Notes under the pieces: model-generated
Told to the model about the DNA's origin: nothing
Seen by the model: only the letters and a program-made list of their open reading frames with translations
The model's database searches: none
Source of the DNA: DAOUMU01 sp034409055
GTDB lineage: Bacteria; Chloroflexota; Anaerolineae; 4572-78; J111
DNA length: 58,508 nt
Reading direction: 5' to 3'
NCBI GenBank assembly: GCA_034409055.1
Contig: DAOUMU010000163.1
Span: forward strand, 1-58,508
Program-made: the position numbers and the translations under genes
Shown here: piece after piece, positions 48,901 through 57,684 of the stretch
How the letters are laid out: each line of letters begins with the position of its first letter
How positions within the stretch are numbered: position 1 is the first letter of the stretch

Positions 48901-50895
48901 ATCCACCCCCAGGTCGCTGAGGATGATAATGGTTTTGCCCTGGTCACCTGTGCCCGTTTTTTGGGTAATGGCTCGTTCGGCCATTGTGCACAGACGTCGT
49001 AGCGCCCGGCGCAGGCCATCGACCTCCTGAGCAACGGGGTAACGCATAGGGATGGTATGGGTCTGGAAGCGAGGATCTCCCAAACCCTTCAGGGCGATCA
49101 GGTCGGCATCACTCAACACCGGACTGGTCAGCTCAATCAAGTTGGCGTGTTTGGGTGTTTCTTCCAGCAGATTGGGCCGCGCCCCCAGCCGGGTCGTGAG
49201 CGACATGACAAAGGTTTCCCGCAGGGGGTCGATGGGAGGATTGGTCACCTGGGCAAAGCGTTGTTTGAAATAATGGAAAAGTGGGCGCGGTTTGGGCGAA
49301 AGCACCGCCGGAGGAGTATCGTCGCCCATGGAGCCGGTCGGTTCCTTACCGCTTTCGGCCATCGGGCGCATGATGATCGTCAACTCTTCGTGGGTGTAGC
49401 CAAAGGCGGTTTGCAAACGGGCCAGCCATTGCGGGGTCGTGTTGACTTTGGGCTGGGTGGGCCACTGGCTACGTTTTTGCAGCGAGAAGTAAGCCGGCCG
49501 GCTCTCGGTATAGAGCGGTTTAAGTCCCCTGACCCAGGCCTGGTATTGGCCTGGCCGGGCCAGCTTTTTTTTGAGCTGGTCGTTGGTCAAAAAGATTTGC
49601 CGCTCCAGGTCAACCAGGATCATCTGGCCGGGACCCAGCTTGCCGGTGGTGATAATGCTGCCTCTGTCGATACTGGCCACCCCCACCTCTGAGGTGGCCA
49701 TCACCAGGTCGGTATCGGTGGTCAGATAGCGCATAGGCCGCAGACCATTACGGTCGAGGGTGACGCCCAGGCGGCGGCCGTCGGTAAAGACGACAGCCGC
49801 CGGGCCATCCCACGGTTCCATGAGGGCGGCGTGATAGCGGTAGAAGGCGTGCCGGTTGGGATCGATATCGGCCAGGTTTTCCCAGGCTTCCGGAGCCAGC
49901 ATGGCCACAGCGTGGTGGATATCGCGTCCGGCCCGCACCAACAACTCCAACACGTTGTCGAGCATAGCCGAGTCGCTGCCGCTTACGTCGATGATGGGGT
50001 ACAGTTCCTCCAGGTTATCCGGCCAGAAAGGTGAAGCCAGGGTCGATTCACGGGCGTGCATCCAGTTGACGTTACCCTGGAGGGTGTTGATTTCACCGTT
50101 GTGGGCAATCATGCGGAAGGGCTGGGCCCGCTGCCAGTTTGAGGTGGTGTTGGTGCTGTAGCGGGCGTGCAGTAAGGCCAGGGCCGTTTCATAGTGGGGA
50201 TTGGCCAGGTCCAGGTAAAAATCGGCCAGGTAGGGCGACAGCATCAGCCCCTTGTAGACCACGGTTCGGGATGACAGAGAAACCACGTAGAAGTCGTCCA
50301 GATCATCGCCCCCCTGGGACGAGGCCTGCTTGGCAGCCGCTTCCAGGCGTTTGCGAGCCGTGAATAAGACCCGTTCAAAGGCTTCGCCGGGCTCAATGTG
50401 GTCCGGGCGGCGAAGAATCATCTGGCTAATATGGGGACAGGTCCGCCGCGCCGTTTGCCCCAGGGCAGCCGGATTGACCGGCACGCTGCGCCAGATAATG
50501 GGCTTTGGGGAGGCCACCCCCCACTGGGGGGCTGGGGGGGAGGAGTCGGTCTTCGGCCCATACAGAATTTGGTTGAGTGTATCCTCTATCAAACGGAGGG
50601 CCCTGGCCGGTTCCGAGGGCAGGAAGAACATGCCCAGGGCGTAGTCGCCCGGTTCGGGTAGATCGCCAATCTCTTGAGCCAGCAGGCCATGCGGAATCTG
50701 GGTCAGCAAACCCGCCCCATCGCCGGAAAGGCCGTCGGCGTCGATGGCGCTGCGGTGGGCCATACTGTCAAGGGCTTCCAGGGCCAGTTCGACAATATCG
50801 TGTCCAGCTTGCCCTGTGGTGCGGGCCACAAAGCCAACCCCGCAGGCGTCTCGCTCGAATTCGGGCCGGTAGAGTGTTTTGTTTAAGTCAGACAT
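45988..50895 (-). CDS. gltB: Glutamate synthase large subunit, copy 1 (with in-frame repeats)
   Basis: A 1635-residue enzyme making two glutamates from 2-oxoglutarate and glutamine with GltD. Cys18 in ERDACGVGF is the glutaminase nucleophile after propeptide removal. The FMN domain has SEAHQTMAIAMNRLGAKSNS and GGTGAAAWSS; the [3Fe-4S] cluster Cys are in GCLMARACHSNTCPVGVATQ; the GxGxG-rich C-terminus ends the protein. The ATG at 50895 is used: the frame opens at 51150 but that part is a repeat (QKAGTGTQKAGTG). Between the central and FMN domains lie two 24-residue tandem copies DVSGELAGGN(G/R)QVERLKSLL (48142-48285) and QKAGTG words, all read from dispersed repeat DNA. A G-rich insert (SSPPAPQWGVASPKP) lies near residue 120. 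Confidence 0.92.
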   Translation of the reverse strand: MSDLNKTLYRPEFERDACGVGFVARTTGQAGHDIVELALEALDSMAHRSAIDADGLSGDGAGLLTQIPHGLLAQEIGDLPEPGDYALGMFFLPSEPARALRLIEDTLNQILYGPKTDSSPPAPQWGVASPKPIIWRSVPVNPAALGQTARRTCPHISQMILRRPDHIEPGEAFERVLFTARKRLEAAAKQASSQGGDDLDDFYVVSLSSRTVVYKGLMLSPYLADFYLDLANPHYETALALLHARYSTNTTSNWQRAQPFRMIAHNGEINTLQGNVNWMHARESTLASPFWPDNLEELYPIIDVSGSDSAMLDNVLELLVRAGRDIHHAVAMLAPEAWENLADIDPNRHAFYRYHAALMEPWDGPAAVVFTDGRRLGVTLDRNGLRPMRYLTTDTDLVMATSEVGVASIDRGSIITTGKLGPGQMILVDLERQIFLTNDQLKKKLARPGQYQAWVRGLKPLYTESRPAYFSLQKRSQWPTQPKVNTTPQWLARLQTAFGYTHEELTIIMRPMAESGKEPTGSMGDDTPPAVLSPKPRPLFHYFKQRFAQVTNPPIDPLRETFVMSLTTRLGARPNLLEETPKHANLIELTSPVLSDADLIALKGLGDPRFQTHTIPMRYPVAQEVDGLRRALRRLCTMAERAITQKTGTGDQGKTIIILSDLGVDERHAPIPSLLAVGAVHHHLVRQGKRMRVSLVVESGEVREVHHLACLIGYGANAVNPYLALATIERLVETNKVKLDVGQAKINFVKALEAGLLKIMSKMGISTVDSYCGAQIFEAIGLGQGLVDKYFTGTVSRLGGIGLAEIAAEVERWHQAAFGDPQRADTQSHGFYKYKRDGELHAYDPPLVKALHKAVRMAGVLSPAASIQRLDVSGELAGGNGQVERLKSLLPGPADVSGELAGGNRQVERLKSLLPVPAQKAGTGKRTQEAQGKLNNGRPTTTMSPKSFVGDNFTAGYEAYQEFVAQTRRRPTPINPRDMLDFVETGRSPLNLAEVEPLEDIFIRFSTAAMSHGALSSEAHQTMAIAMNRLGAKSNSGEGGSAQERFGNERNDRIKQVASGRFGVTPAYLMSADELQIKMAQGAKPGEGGQLPGHKVTSEIATIRHTTPGTTLISPPPHHDIYSIEDLAQLIYDLKQINPTADVSVKLVAEAGVGTVATGVVKGGADVVHISCGTGGTGAAAWSSIKNAGLPWEVGLAETHQTLQLNNLRDRVRVRVDGGLQTGRDIVIAAILGADEFSFGTSAMVAEGCLMARACHSNTCPVGVATQNPKLRAKFPGTPENVMAYMHYVAQEVREILARLGFRSLTEIIGHTELLQQIPTGRPEADSLDLRPLLAKVTPPPAPDQQNSTCLVAVADLNRHLLAETQPAIETGKPVHLTLSINNTDRTVGATLAGAIAQRYGDRGLLDGTINVTFHGSAGQSFGAFNTPGMNLTLIGEANDYVGKGMRGGQIVVRPSLKFQPMASDNVIVGNTVLYGATGGSLFVAGQVGERFAIRNSGATAVVEGVGDHGCEYMTGGVVVVLGRTGYNFGAGMSGGLAFVLDEGHHLLQRINTDLVQILRMTNQADVELLKHLITRHVRLTGSVHGQAVLDNWPTRLGLFWKVAPKGTVGSTGVRRDIRLGLILPTLELSQHVVG
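48142..48285. repeat. Two 72-base tandem repeats within the gltB copy 1 gene
   Basis: 48142-48213 and 48214-48285 are near-identical units; each contains the palindrome GTAGTAACGACTTCAGTCGTT that is also intergenic at 32120-32143. The period of 72 keeps the frame, adding 24 residues twice to the linker between the glutaminase/central part and the FMN domain. Confidence 0.9.
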
Positions 50896-51288
50896 GTGAC
50901 AATAAATCTTCTCCCATTTTTTAACGTAGGATACTGCTATTAAGGCAGTTCCAGAAAAATACCTGTGCCCGTCTGTGCCCGGTACGGGTACCTGTGCCCT
51001 GTGGGTACAGGCGGGTAATGCTCCCAAAATCGTGCTGCGTGTCGCTCGCTTGCGTGCCCCTGGCGGCGTGCTGGGTGTTAAACCTGTGCCCGCTTTTTGG
51101 GTACCTGTGCCCGCTTTTTGGGTATTTGGCCGAAAACCCTCACGCAACACGCAACACGTAACACTTTGAAATAAAAACGGCCCGCTGTTACTTACGCAGT
51201 TCAGCAGGTTTAAATTTTTGAAAACTTAACTTAACAAATTTTTGAGATTTTGTCATTACCCAAATGGGTAATATTTGGGGTCAATTCA
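50896..51288. repeat. Gap between gltD and gltB copy 1
   Basis: Holds GGTACCTGTGCCCGCTTTTT-type repeats (about 50958-51002 and 51085-51125), a CGCAACACGTAAC repeat (51141-51164), and the palindrome ATTACCCAAATGGGTAAT (51255-51272) that is shared with the region upstream of gltB copy 2. Confidence 0.65.
51251..51272 (-). promoter_or_regulatory. Palindrome upstream of gltB copy 1
   Basis: TGTC followed by the perfect 18-base palindrome ATTACCCAAATGGGTAAT, 356 bases before the gltB copy 1 ATG and 16 bases past the gltD stop. A 19/22 match lies 297 bases upstream of gltB copy 2. Confidence 0.6.
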
Positions 51289-52803
51289 TCAAGGCAGGTG
51301 GGTCTCTCCCATCAGATACCGGTCACACTCCCGAGCCGCGCCGCGTCCCTCGTTGATGGCCCAGACGACCAGGCTCTGGCCACGGCGCATGTCGCCGGCC
51401 GCAAAGACCCCTTTCAGATTGGTAGCGAACCGGTTAGACTCGGCCTTGACGTTGGAACGCTCGTCCCGTTCAATGCCGAGTTGGTCCAGCAGCCTGTCTT
51501 CCGGACCGAGGAAGCCCATGGCCAGGAGGACCAACTGAACCGGCCAGACCCGCTCGGAGCCGGGAATTTCGCGGGGGAAGGGGCGGCTGCCGTTGTCACC
51601 CGTCCTCCACTCGACCTGGACGGTATGCACTTCCTTGACCTGGCCGTTGGTTTCCCCCCCGAACCTTTTGGTCATAATGGCATAGTGACGCGGGTCACGA
51701 CCGAAGACGGCCGCCGCTTCCTCCTGCCCGTAATCGACCCGGTAGATTTTGGGCCACTCCGGCCAGGGGTTGTCGGGTTGGCGTTGGTCAGGTGGCCGGT
51801 CCAGAATCTCAAATTGGACCAAACTCTTACAGCCGTGACGTAAGGCGGTGGCCACGCAATCGGTGCCGGTATCGCCGCCGCCGATGACAATGACATCTTT
51901 ATCTTTGGCCGAGAGGTACGGTTTCCACCTTCCGGTCCCTTCCCTGGCCGGGAAGAGAGAGTCACCATCAAGCAATCTTTTGGTATTGGCATGCAGAAAA
52001 TCCATAGCAAAATGAATTCCTGTCAGATGCCGCCCCTCAATCGACAGATCACGGGGTTTAGTCGCGCCGCCACACAGGACAATCGCGTCAAATTCGGCCA
52101 GGAGTTTGTCGGCCGGGTAATCCTGACCAACCTCGGTGTTGGTCATGAACTTGACCCCGGCCGCCGCCATGAGGTTGGTGCGGCGCTGGACGATTTGCTT
52201 GTCCAGTTTCATGGTAGGGATACCGTACATCAACAGCCCCCCAATCCGGTCATCCCGTTCGAAGACGGTCACCGTATGGCCGGCCAGATTGAGTTGGTCA
52301 GCACAGGCCAGCCCGGCCGGTCCGGAGCCGACAACGGCCACCTTTTTACCGGTTCTTTTAGCCGGCCGTTCCGGCACCACCCACCCCTCGGCAAAGCCTT
52401 TTTCGATGATGGCCGCCTCGATGCTCTTAATCGTCACCGCTGGTTCGTTGATCCCCAGCGTACACGATCCCTCACAGGGAGCGGGACAAACGCGTCCGGT
52501 AAATTCGGGAAAGTTGTTGGTTTTTTGCAGCCGGTCGAGCGCTTGCCGCCACAGTCCATGGTAGACCAGGTCGTTCCACTCAGGGATCAGGTTGTTAATT
52601 GGACAACCCGCCGCCATCCCCTGTAACAACGTGCCGGTGTGGCAGAAAGGGATACCACAGTCCATACAACGCGCCCCCTGTATCTGGAGCTTTTCGTCCG
52701 GAAAAGCCAAGTGAAACTCCTGCCAATCGCCAATCCGTTCAAGCGGCGGGCGCTCTGATGGCAGCTCGCGTTTGTATTCCATAAATCCGGTTGGTTTACC
52801 CAT
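51289..52803 (-). CDS. gltD: Glutamate synthase small subunit
   Basis: A 504-residue FAD- and NADPH-binding iron-sulfur protein that feeds electrons to GltB. N-terminal CMDCGIPFC ... GCPINNLIPEW and CPAPCEGSCTLG bind two [4Fe-4S] clusters; VAVVGSGPAGLACADQL is the FAD-binding Rossmann motif and VIVIGGGDTGTDC the NADPH-binding one; FAAGDMRRGQSLVVWA near the C-terminus is also typical. ATG at 52803 with GGAG eight bases upstream. It is placed between two gltB paralogues in the same direction, with gaps of 393 bases on one side and 216 on the other. Confidence 0.95.
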   Translation of the reverse strand: MGKPTGFMEYKRELPSERPPLERIGDWQEFHLAFPDEKLQIQGARCMDCGIPFCHTGTLLQGMAAGCPINNLIPEWNDLVYHGLWRQALDRLQKTNNFPEFTGRVCPAPCEGSCTLGINEPAVTIKSIEAAIIEKGFAEGWVVPERPAKRTGKKVAVVGSGPAGLACADQLNLAGHTVTVFERDDRIGGLLMYGIPTMKLDKQIVQRRTNLMAAAGVKFMTNTEVGQDYPADKLLAEFDAIVLCGGATKPRDLSIEGRHLTGIHFAMDFLHANTKRLLDGDSLFPAREGTGRWKPYLSAKDKDVIVIGGGDTGTDCVATALRHGCKSLVQFEILDRPPDQRQPDNPWPEWPKIYRVDYGQEEAAAVFGRDPRHYAIMTKRFGGETNGQVKEVHTVQVEWRTGDNGSRPFPREIPGSERVWPVQLVLLAMGFLGPEDRLLDQLGIERDERSNVKAESNRFATNLKGVFAAGDMRRGQSLVVWAINEGRGAARECDRYLMGETHLP

Positions 52804-52847
52804 TTTATTGTCTCCGTTTCTAGGTTCTGTTGACATTTGCCCAAAAA

Positions 52848-53000
52848 TGTCATTCCGAGAGCTTGTCCTGAGCGAAGCCGAAGGAAGCGTAGCGACGAGG
52901 AATCTCCGGCAACGAGGACAAATTCAAGGCGAAATAGGAGATTCTTCGCTCCCTTTAGTCGCTCAGACCTGTCCTGAGCGAAGCCGAAGGAATGACATAA
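52848..53000. repeat. Composite dispersed repeat between gltB copy 2 and gltD
   Basis: Two facing halves, each with CATTCCGAG or CCTGAGCGAAGCCGAAGG words (52866-52887 and 52973-52991), and AGCGACGAGGAATCTCC like that at 57738-57830. It resembles the CATTCCGAGGAGCGCAACGA repeats upstream of gltB copy 2. Confidence 0.7.
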
Positions 53001-53019
53001 TCCGAAATGTCAACACGCC

Positions 53020-56000
53020 CTAGTTCCCACTGACACGGGCCTGGTCGTTTTTGTTTTGTTCAAAAGCGGTCATAACGGCTTCCTCACCGCTCAAGCCGGC
53101 TGCCTTTACTCGCTCAAACGCCTCGAGCATCCGCTTGTAATCCTTGGGCATGACCTTGACGAACTTGGAAACTATAGCCGGCCAACGGTCCAAGATTCTC
53201 CAGGCCAGGGCACTGTTTGTATACCCGGCATGGCGCCGGATCATGCCTTTGACTTCTTCAATTTCCGTTGGGGTCTCCAACCTTTCCAGGTAGACCATCT
53301 GTTGGTTGCAACGGCGGTGGAAATCACCGGCTTCATCCAGGACGTAAGCGATGCCACCCGACATACCGGCGGCAAAGTTGCGCCCGGTCGAGCCGAGCAC
53401 AACCACCCGGCCACCGGTCATGTATTCGCAGCCATGATCGCCCACGGCCTCGACAACGGCCCGCAGGCCGCTATTTCTGACGCAGAACCGTTCCCCGGCC
53501 ACGCCACGGATGTAGGCTTCACCACGGGTGGCCCCATAAAAGGCCACATTTCCGATGATGATATTTTCTTCCGGCACAAACGTTGAACCTTCCGGCGGGT
53601 AGACAATAATCTTCCCCCCCGAAAATCCCTTGCCGATGTAATCGTTGGCATCCCCGGCCAGCACCAGGGTGATCCCCGGCGGCACGAACGCGCCAAAACT
53701 CTGACCGGCCGAACCGTGAAAGCGCAGGCGGATGGTGTCTTCCGGCAGTCCCTCAGCCCCGTAACGCCGGGTTACTTCGCTACCCAATATGGTCCCAACC
53801 ACCCGGTTGGTGTTGCGGATAGGCAAATCGGCGGCGACCGGCTCGCCCCGCTCCAGGGCCGGCCGGCACAAATCCAGGAGGACCTGCCGGTCAAGGGCCT
53901 TCTCCAGCCCGTGATCCTGGGCAATCTGGCAGTACCGGCCTACTTCCGGTGGCGCATCTGGCTGATAAAGAATGTTAGAAAAGTCAAGTCCCCTGGCCTT
54001 CCAGTGCTCTATCGCCGGTCTGGCTTCCAGGCGGTCGGTTCGTCCGATCATCTCGTCGAGAGTGCGAAAGCCGAGCCTGGCCATCAACTGACGCACTTCC
54101 TGGGCCACAAAGTGCATATAATTCACCACGTGCGCCGGATCACCGGTGAATTTCTTCCGTAATTCCGGATTTTGAGTGGCGATACCGACCGGGCAGGTGT
54201 CCATATGGCAGACCCGCATCATGGTGCAGCCCAGGGCCACCAGGGGAGCGGTGGAAAAACCGTACTCTTCTGCCCCCAGCAGGGCGGCGATGACCACATC
54301 CCGACCGGTCTTGAGCTGGCCGTCAGTTTCTACCACAATGCGGCTGCGCAGGTTGTTCAACACCAGGGTCTGATGGGTCTCGGCCACCCCCAATTCCCAG
54401 GGCAGGCCGGCATGCTTGATGCTGCTCTGGGGCGAGGCCCCGGTTCCCCCGTCGAAGCCGCTGATCAGCACGACGTCGGCGTGTCCCTTGGCCACCCCGG
54501 CCGCAATCGTCCCCACCCCCACTTCCGAGACCAGTTTGACGTTGATCCGGGCCTGGGGATTGGCATTTTTGAGGTCGTGGATCAGTTCGGCCAGGTCTTC
54601 GATAGAGTAGATGTCGTGGTGAGGCGGAGGAGAGATCAAACCAACGCCAGGGGTTGAGTGTCGCACTTTGGCCACCCAGGGATAAACCTTGCGCCCGGGC
54701 AACTGGCCGCCTTCGCCCGGTTTGGCCCCCTGGGCCATTTTAATCTGAATTTCCCGGGCATTGACCAGATACTGGCTGGTTACCCCAAATCTGCCCGAAG
54801 CGACCTGTTTGATGGCGCTGTTACGCGAGTCCCCGTTAGCATCCGGTACAAACCGGGCCGGGTCTTCCCCTCCCTCGCCCGTGTTGCTCTTCCCACCGAT
54901 TCGATTCATAGCAATGGCCAGGCTTTCGTGGGCCTCCTGGCTGATGGAACCGTAGGACATCGCCCCGGTTTTGAACCGTTTGCAGATCGATTCGACCGGT
55001 TCGACCTCCTCCAGGGGGATGGGGTTGTTCGCAAACTTAAATTGTAGCAGCCCGCGCAAGGTCGCCAGTTTCTCGGACTGGTCGTTGATCAGAGCCGCGT
55101 ATTCCTGGTAGAGGTGGTAGTTACCGGTGCGGCAGGCGTACTGTAGCTTGTGGACCGTCTGCGGGTTAAAAAGATGATGCTCGCCATCGTGACGCCATTG
55201 ATACTCGCCCCCCACATCCAACGTCCGGCCGTTCAGTTGTCGCTCCGGAAAAGCCCGGCTGTGCCGCATCTGGACTTCTCCAGCGATCACCTCGATGCCG
55301 ATACCCCCGATCCGGGAAGGGGTCCAGGTAAAATATTGGTCAATCACGGCCTGATTCAGACCAATGGCCTCGAAGATCTGAGCGCCGCAGTAACTTTGGA
55401 TGGTCGAGATGCCCATCTTGGAGAGAGTCTTGACCACGCCCTTGACCACAGCCTTGATATATTTTTCCACCGCCTCCTTTTGGTCGATGTCGGCCAGCAT
55501 ACCCTCGCGGATCATATCGGCCAACGTTTCGTAGGCCAGATAGGGATTGATTGCCGTAGCCCCATAGCCGATCAAGGTGGCGAAATGATGCACTTCGCGG
55601 GGTTCACCCGACTCCAGGACCAGGCTGACCCGGGTCCGGGTGCCTGCCCGAATGAGGTGGTGATGGAGACCCGCTACCGCCAGGAGGGCCGGAATGGCTG
55701 CATTTTCACGGTCAATCCCCCGGTCAGACAATATCAGGATGTTGGCTCCGTTCGAGATGGCCTGGCTGGCCACCTGGCCCAGGGCCTCCATAGCCTGCTC
55801 CAGGCCCGGCCCACCGCCGGCAGCCTTAAAAAGGATCGGCAGCACGACCGATTTAAAGCCGGGCCGGTTGAGGTGACGCAGTTTGGCCAGTTCTTCGTTG
55901 GTCAGGATGGGAGTCTTCAGCTTGATGCGATGGCAACTTTCCGGCTCCGGCTCCAGTAGATTTCGCTCAGACCCAAGCATCATTTCGGTAGCGGTAATCA

Positions 56001-57684
56001 GTTCCTCGCGGATGGCGTCGATGGGCGGGTTGGTCACCTGAGCAAAGAGCTGTTTAAAATAGTTGTAAAGCAAGTGGGACCGGTCGGACAGGACCGCCAG
56101 CGGTGTATCATTGCCCATAGCCCCGATAGGTTCGACCCCGTTCTTGGCCATCGGCCCCATCAGAATACGCAAGTCTTCAAAACTATAACCAAACGCCTGT
56201 TGCCACTGGACCAGGCTGTCATGGTCAACAAAATCACTCCCTGGAGAGGCAAAGCCATCCCCTGCCCTATGCCCCCTGCCCCCTGGCCCGGGTAACTCCT
56301 CAATAGTCACCATCTGCTCCTCCAGCCATTCCCGGTACGGCTGGGCCGTGGCCATCTGCTGCTTTAACGCCTCATCCGATACAATGCGCCCTGCCTCCGT
56401 ATCGACCAGGAACATCCGGCCCGGTTCGAGCCGCCCCTTGTAGAGCACCCGTTCCGGTGGCACGTCAAGCACGCCGACCTCGGAAGCCATAATCACCAGG
56501 TCATCCCTGGTCACGTAATACCGCGAGGGGCGCAGGCCGTTCCGGTCGAGCACCGCCCCCACTCTAACCCCGTCGGTGAAGCCGATGGAAGCCGGACCGT
56601 CCCACGGTTCCATAAGGCTGCTATGATACTCGTAGAAGGCTTTCTTTGCCTCGCTCATGCTTTCGTGGTTGGACCAGGGTTCCGGGATCATCATCATGAC
56701 CGCATGCGGCAGGGAACGTCCGGCCAGGGTCAGAAACTCCAGGCAGTTGTCGAACATGGCCGAGTCGCTGCCGTCGGGATCGATGACCGGCAGAATCTTG
56801 GCCAAATCATCCCCAAACAAGGTGGACTTGAACATGGCTTGCCGGGCATGCATCCAGTTGATGTTGCCCCGCAGAGTGTTGATCTCCCCATTGTGGATCA
56901 AGTAGCGATAGGGATGGGCCCGCTCCCAACTGGGGAAGGTATTAGTGCTGAAGCGCGAGTGGACCAGGACCAGGGCCGATTCAACCGCCGGATCGGCCAG
57001 GTCGGGGTAGAACTTCTCCAGTTGCTCCGACATGAGCATCCCTTTATAGACGATGGTCTTATAAGAGAGGCTGGTGAAGTAGAAATAGGCATTACCTTCA
57101 GCCTCCTGGCCGGCTGGGTAACGAATGGCCTTTTCGGCCCGTTTACGGATGACATACAGTTTCCGCTCAAAGGCCATATCCTCTTTAATACCGGCCTCAC
57201 GGCCAATAAAAACCTGGCGGATAAACGGTTCCGCCAGCCTGGCCGTCTTGCCCAGGCCAGCATTGTTGGTGGGGACCGTGCGCCAACCCAGCAACTGTTG
57301 CCCTTCCTCGGCAATAATCTCCTCGAGATGCCGCTCGCACGCCCGGCGCTCGGCTTCGTCCGGGGGCAGATAAACCATCCCCACCCCATACTGGCCGGGC
57401 GGGGGCAACTCGATATTCACCTCGGCGGTTACCTTCTTCAGAAAGGCATGCGGCACCTGGAGTAAAACGCCGGCCCCATCCCCGGTATTCGCCTCCGCCC
57501 CGGTCGCCCCCCGATGCGTCAGGTTCAACAGCACCGTCAGGGCCTGGCGCACCAGTTGGTTTGACTTTTTGCCTTTGATATTGACCACAAATCCCACCCC
57601 GCAGGCGTCGTGTTCGAACCGGGGATCGTAAAGACCCTGTTGGGGGGATCGCCCAACGGGGTAACTGGTCTCACTCCTATCCAT
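53020..57684 (-). CDS. gltB: Glutamate synthase large subunit, copy 2
   Basis: A 1554-residue glutamate synthase large chain, distinct from copy 1. Cys28 in EHDACGVGFV is the glutaminase nucleophile; HNGEINTLRGNINWM, MEPWDGPASIGFTDG and RIGGIGIEVIAGEV fill the glutaminase and central domains; the FMN domain has SQEAHESLAIAMNRIGGKSNT and GGTGASPQSS; cluster Cys are in GCTMMRVCHMDTCPVGIATQ; VVLGSTGRNFAAGMSGGIAY ends in the GxGxG-type helix. The linker that is enlarged by repeats in copy 1 is here an ordinary helix-rich region. ATG at 57684 has AAGGAG seven bases upstream. Together with gltD it forms the first two genes of the cluster. Confidence 0.95.
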   Translation of the reverse strand: MDRSETSYPVGRSPQQGLYDPRFEHDACGVGFVVNIKGKKSNQLVRQALTVLLNLTHRGATGAEANTGDGAGVLLQVPHAFLKKVTAEVNIELPPPGQYGVGMVYLPPDEAERRACERHLEEIIAEEGQQLLGWRTVPTNNAGLGKTARLAEPFIRQVFIGREAGIKEDMAFERKLYVIRKRAEKAIRYPAGQEAEGNAYFYFTSLSYKTIVYKGMLMSEQLEKFYPDLADPAVESALVLVHSRFSTNTFPSWERAHPYRYLIHNGEINTLRGNINWMHARQAMFKSTLFGDDLAKILPVIDPDGSDSAMFDNCLEFLTLAGRSLPHAVMMMIPEPWSNHESMSEAKKAFYEYHSSLMEPWDGPASIGFTDGVRVGAVLDRNGLRPSRYYVTRDDLVIMASEVGVLDVPPERVLYKGRLEPGRMFLVDTEAGRIVSDEALKQQMATAQPYREWLEEQMVTIEELPGPGGRGHRAGDGFASPGSDFVDHDSLVQWQQAFGYSFEDLRILMGPMAKNGVEPIGAMGNDTPLAVLSDRSHLLYNYFKQLFAQVTNPPIDAIREELITATEMMLGSERNLLEPEPESCHRIKLKTPILTNEELAKLRHLNRPGFKSVVLPILFKAAGGGPGLEQAMEALGQVASQAISNGANILILSDRGIDRENAAIPALLAVAGLHHHLIRAGTRTRVSLVLESGEPREVHHFATLIGYGATAINPYLAYETLADMIREGMLADIDQKEAVEKYIKAVVKGVVKTLSKMGISTIQSYCGAQIFEAIGLNQAVIDQYFTWTPSRIGGIGIEVIAGEVQMRHSRAFPERQLNGRTLDVGGEYQWRHDGEHHLFNPQTVHKLQYACRTGNYHLYQEYAALINDQSEKLATLRGLLQFKFANNPIPLEEVEPVESICKRFKTGAMSYGSISQEAHESLAIAMNRIGGKSNTGEGGEDPARFVPDANGDSRNSAIKQVASGRFGVTSQYLVNAREIQIKMAQGAKPGEGGQLPGRKVYPWVAKVRHSTPGVGLISPPPHHDIYSIEDLAELIHDLKNANPQARINVKLVSEVGVGTIAAGVAKGHADVVLISGFDGGTGASPQSSIKHAGLPWELGVAETHQTLVLNNLRSRIVVETDGQLKTGRDVVIAALLGAEEYGFSTAPLVALGCTMMRVCHMDTCPVGIATQNPELRKKFTGDPAHVVNYMHFVAQEVRQLMARLGFRTLDEMIGRTDRLEARPAIEHWKARGLDFSNILYQPDAPPEVGRYCQIAQDHGLEKALDRQVLLDLCRPALERGEPVAADLPIRNTNRVVGTILGSEVTRRYGAEGLPEDTIRLRFHGSAGQSFGAFVPPGITLVLAGDANDYIGKGFSGGKIIVYPPEGSTFVPEENIIIGNVAFYGATRGEAYIRGVAGERFCVRNSGLRAVVEAVGDHGCEYMTGGRVVVLGSTGRNFAAGMSGGIAYVLDEAGDFHRRCNQQMVYLERLETPTEIEEVKGMIRRHAGYTNSALAWRILDRWPAIVSKFVKVMPKDYKRMLEAFERVKAAGLSGEEAVMTAFEQNKNDQARVSGN

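Noticed and set aside
50896..51150. 85-residue N-terminal extension of glutamate synthase copy 1
   Set aside because: It would place the catalytic Cys at residue 103, and the text is read from repeats; the ATG at 50895 leaves the Cys at 18, as in the family.
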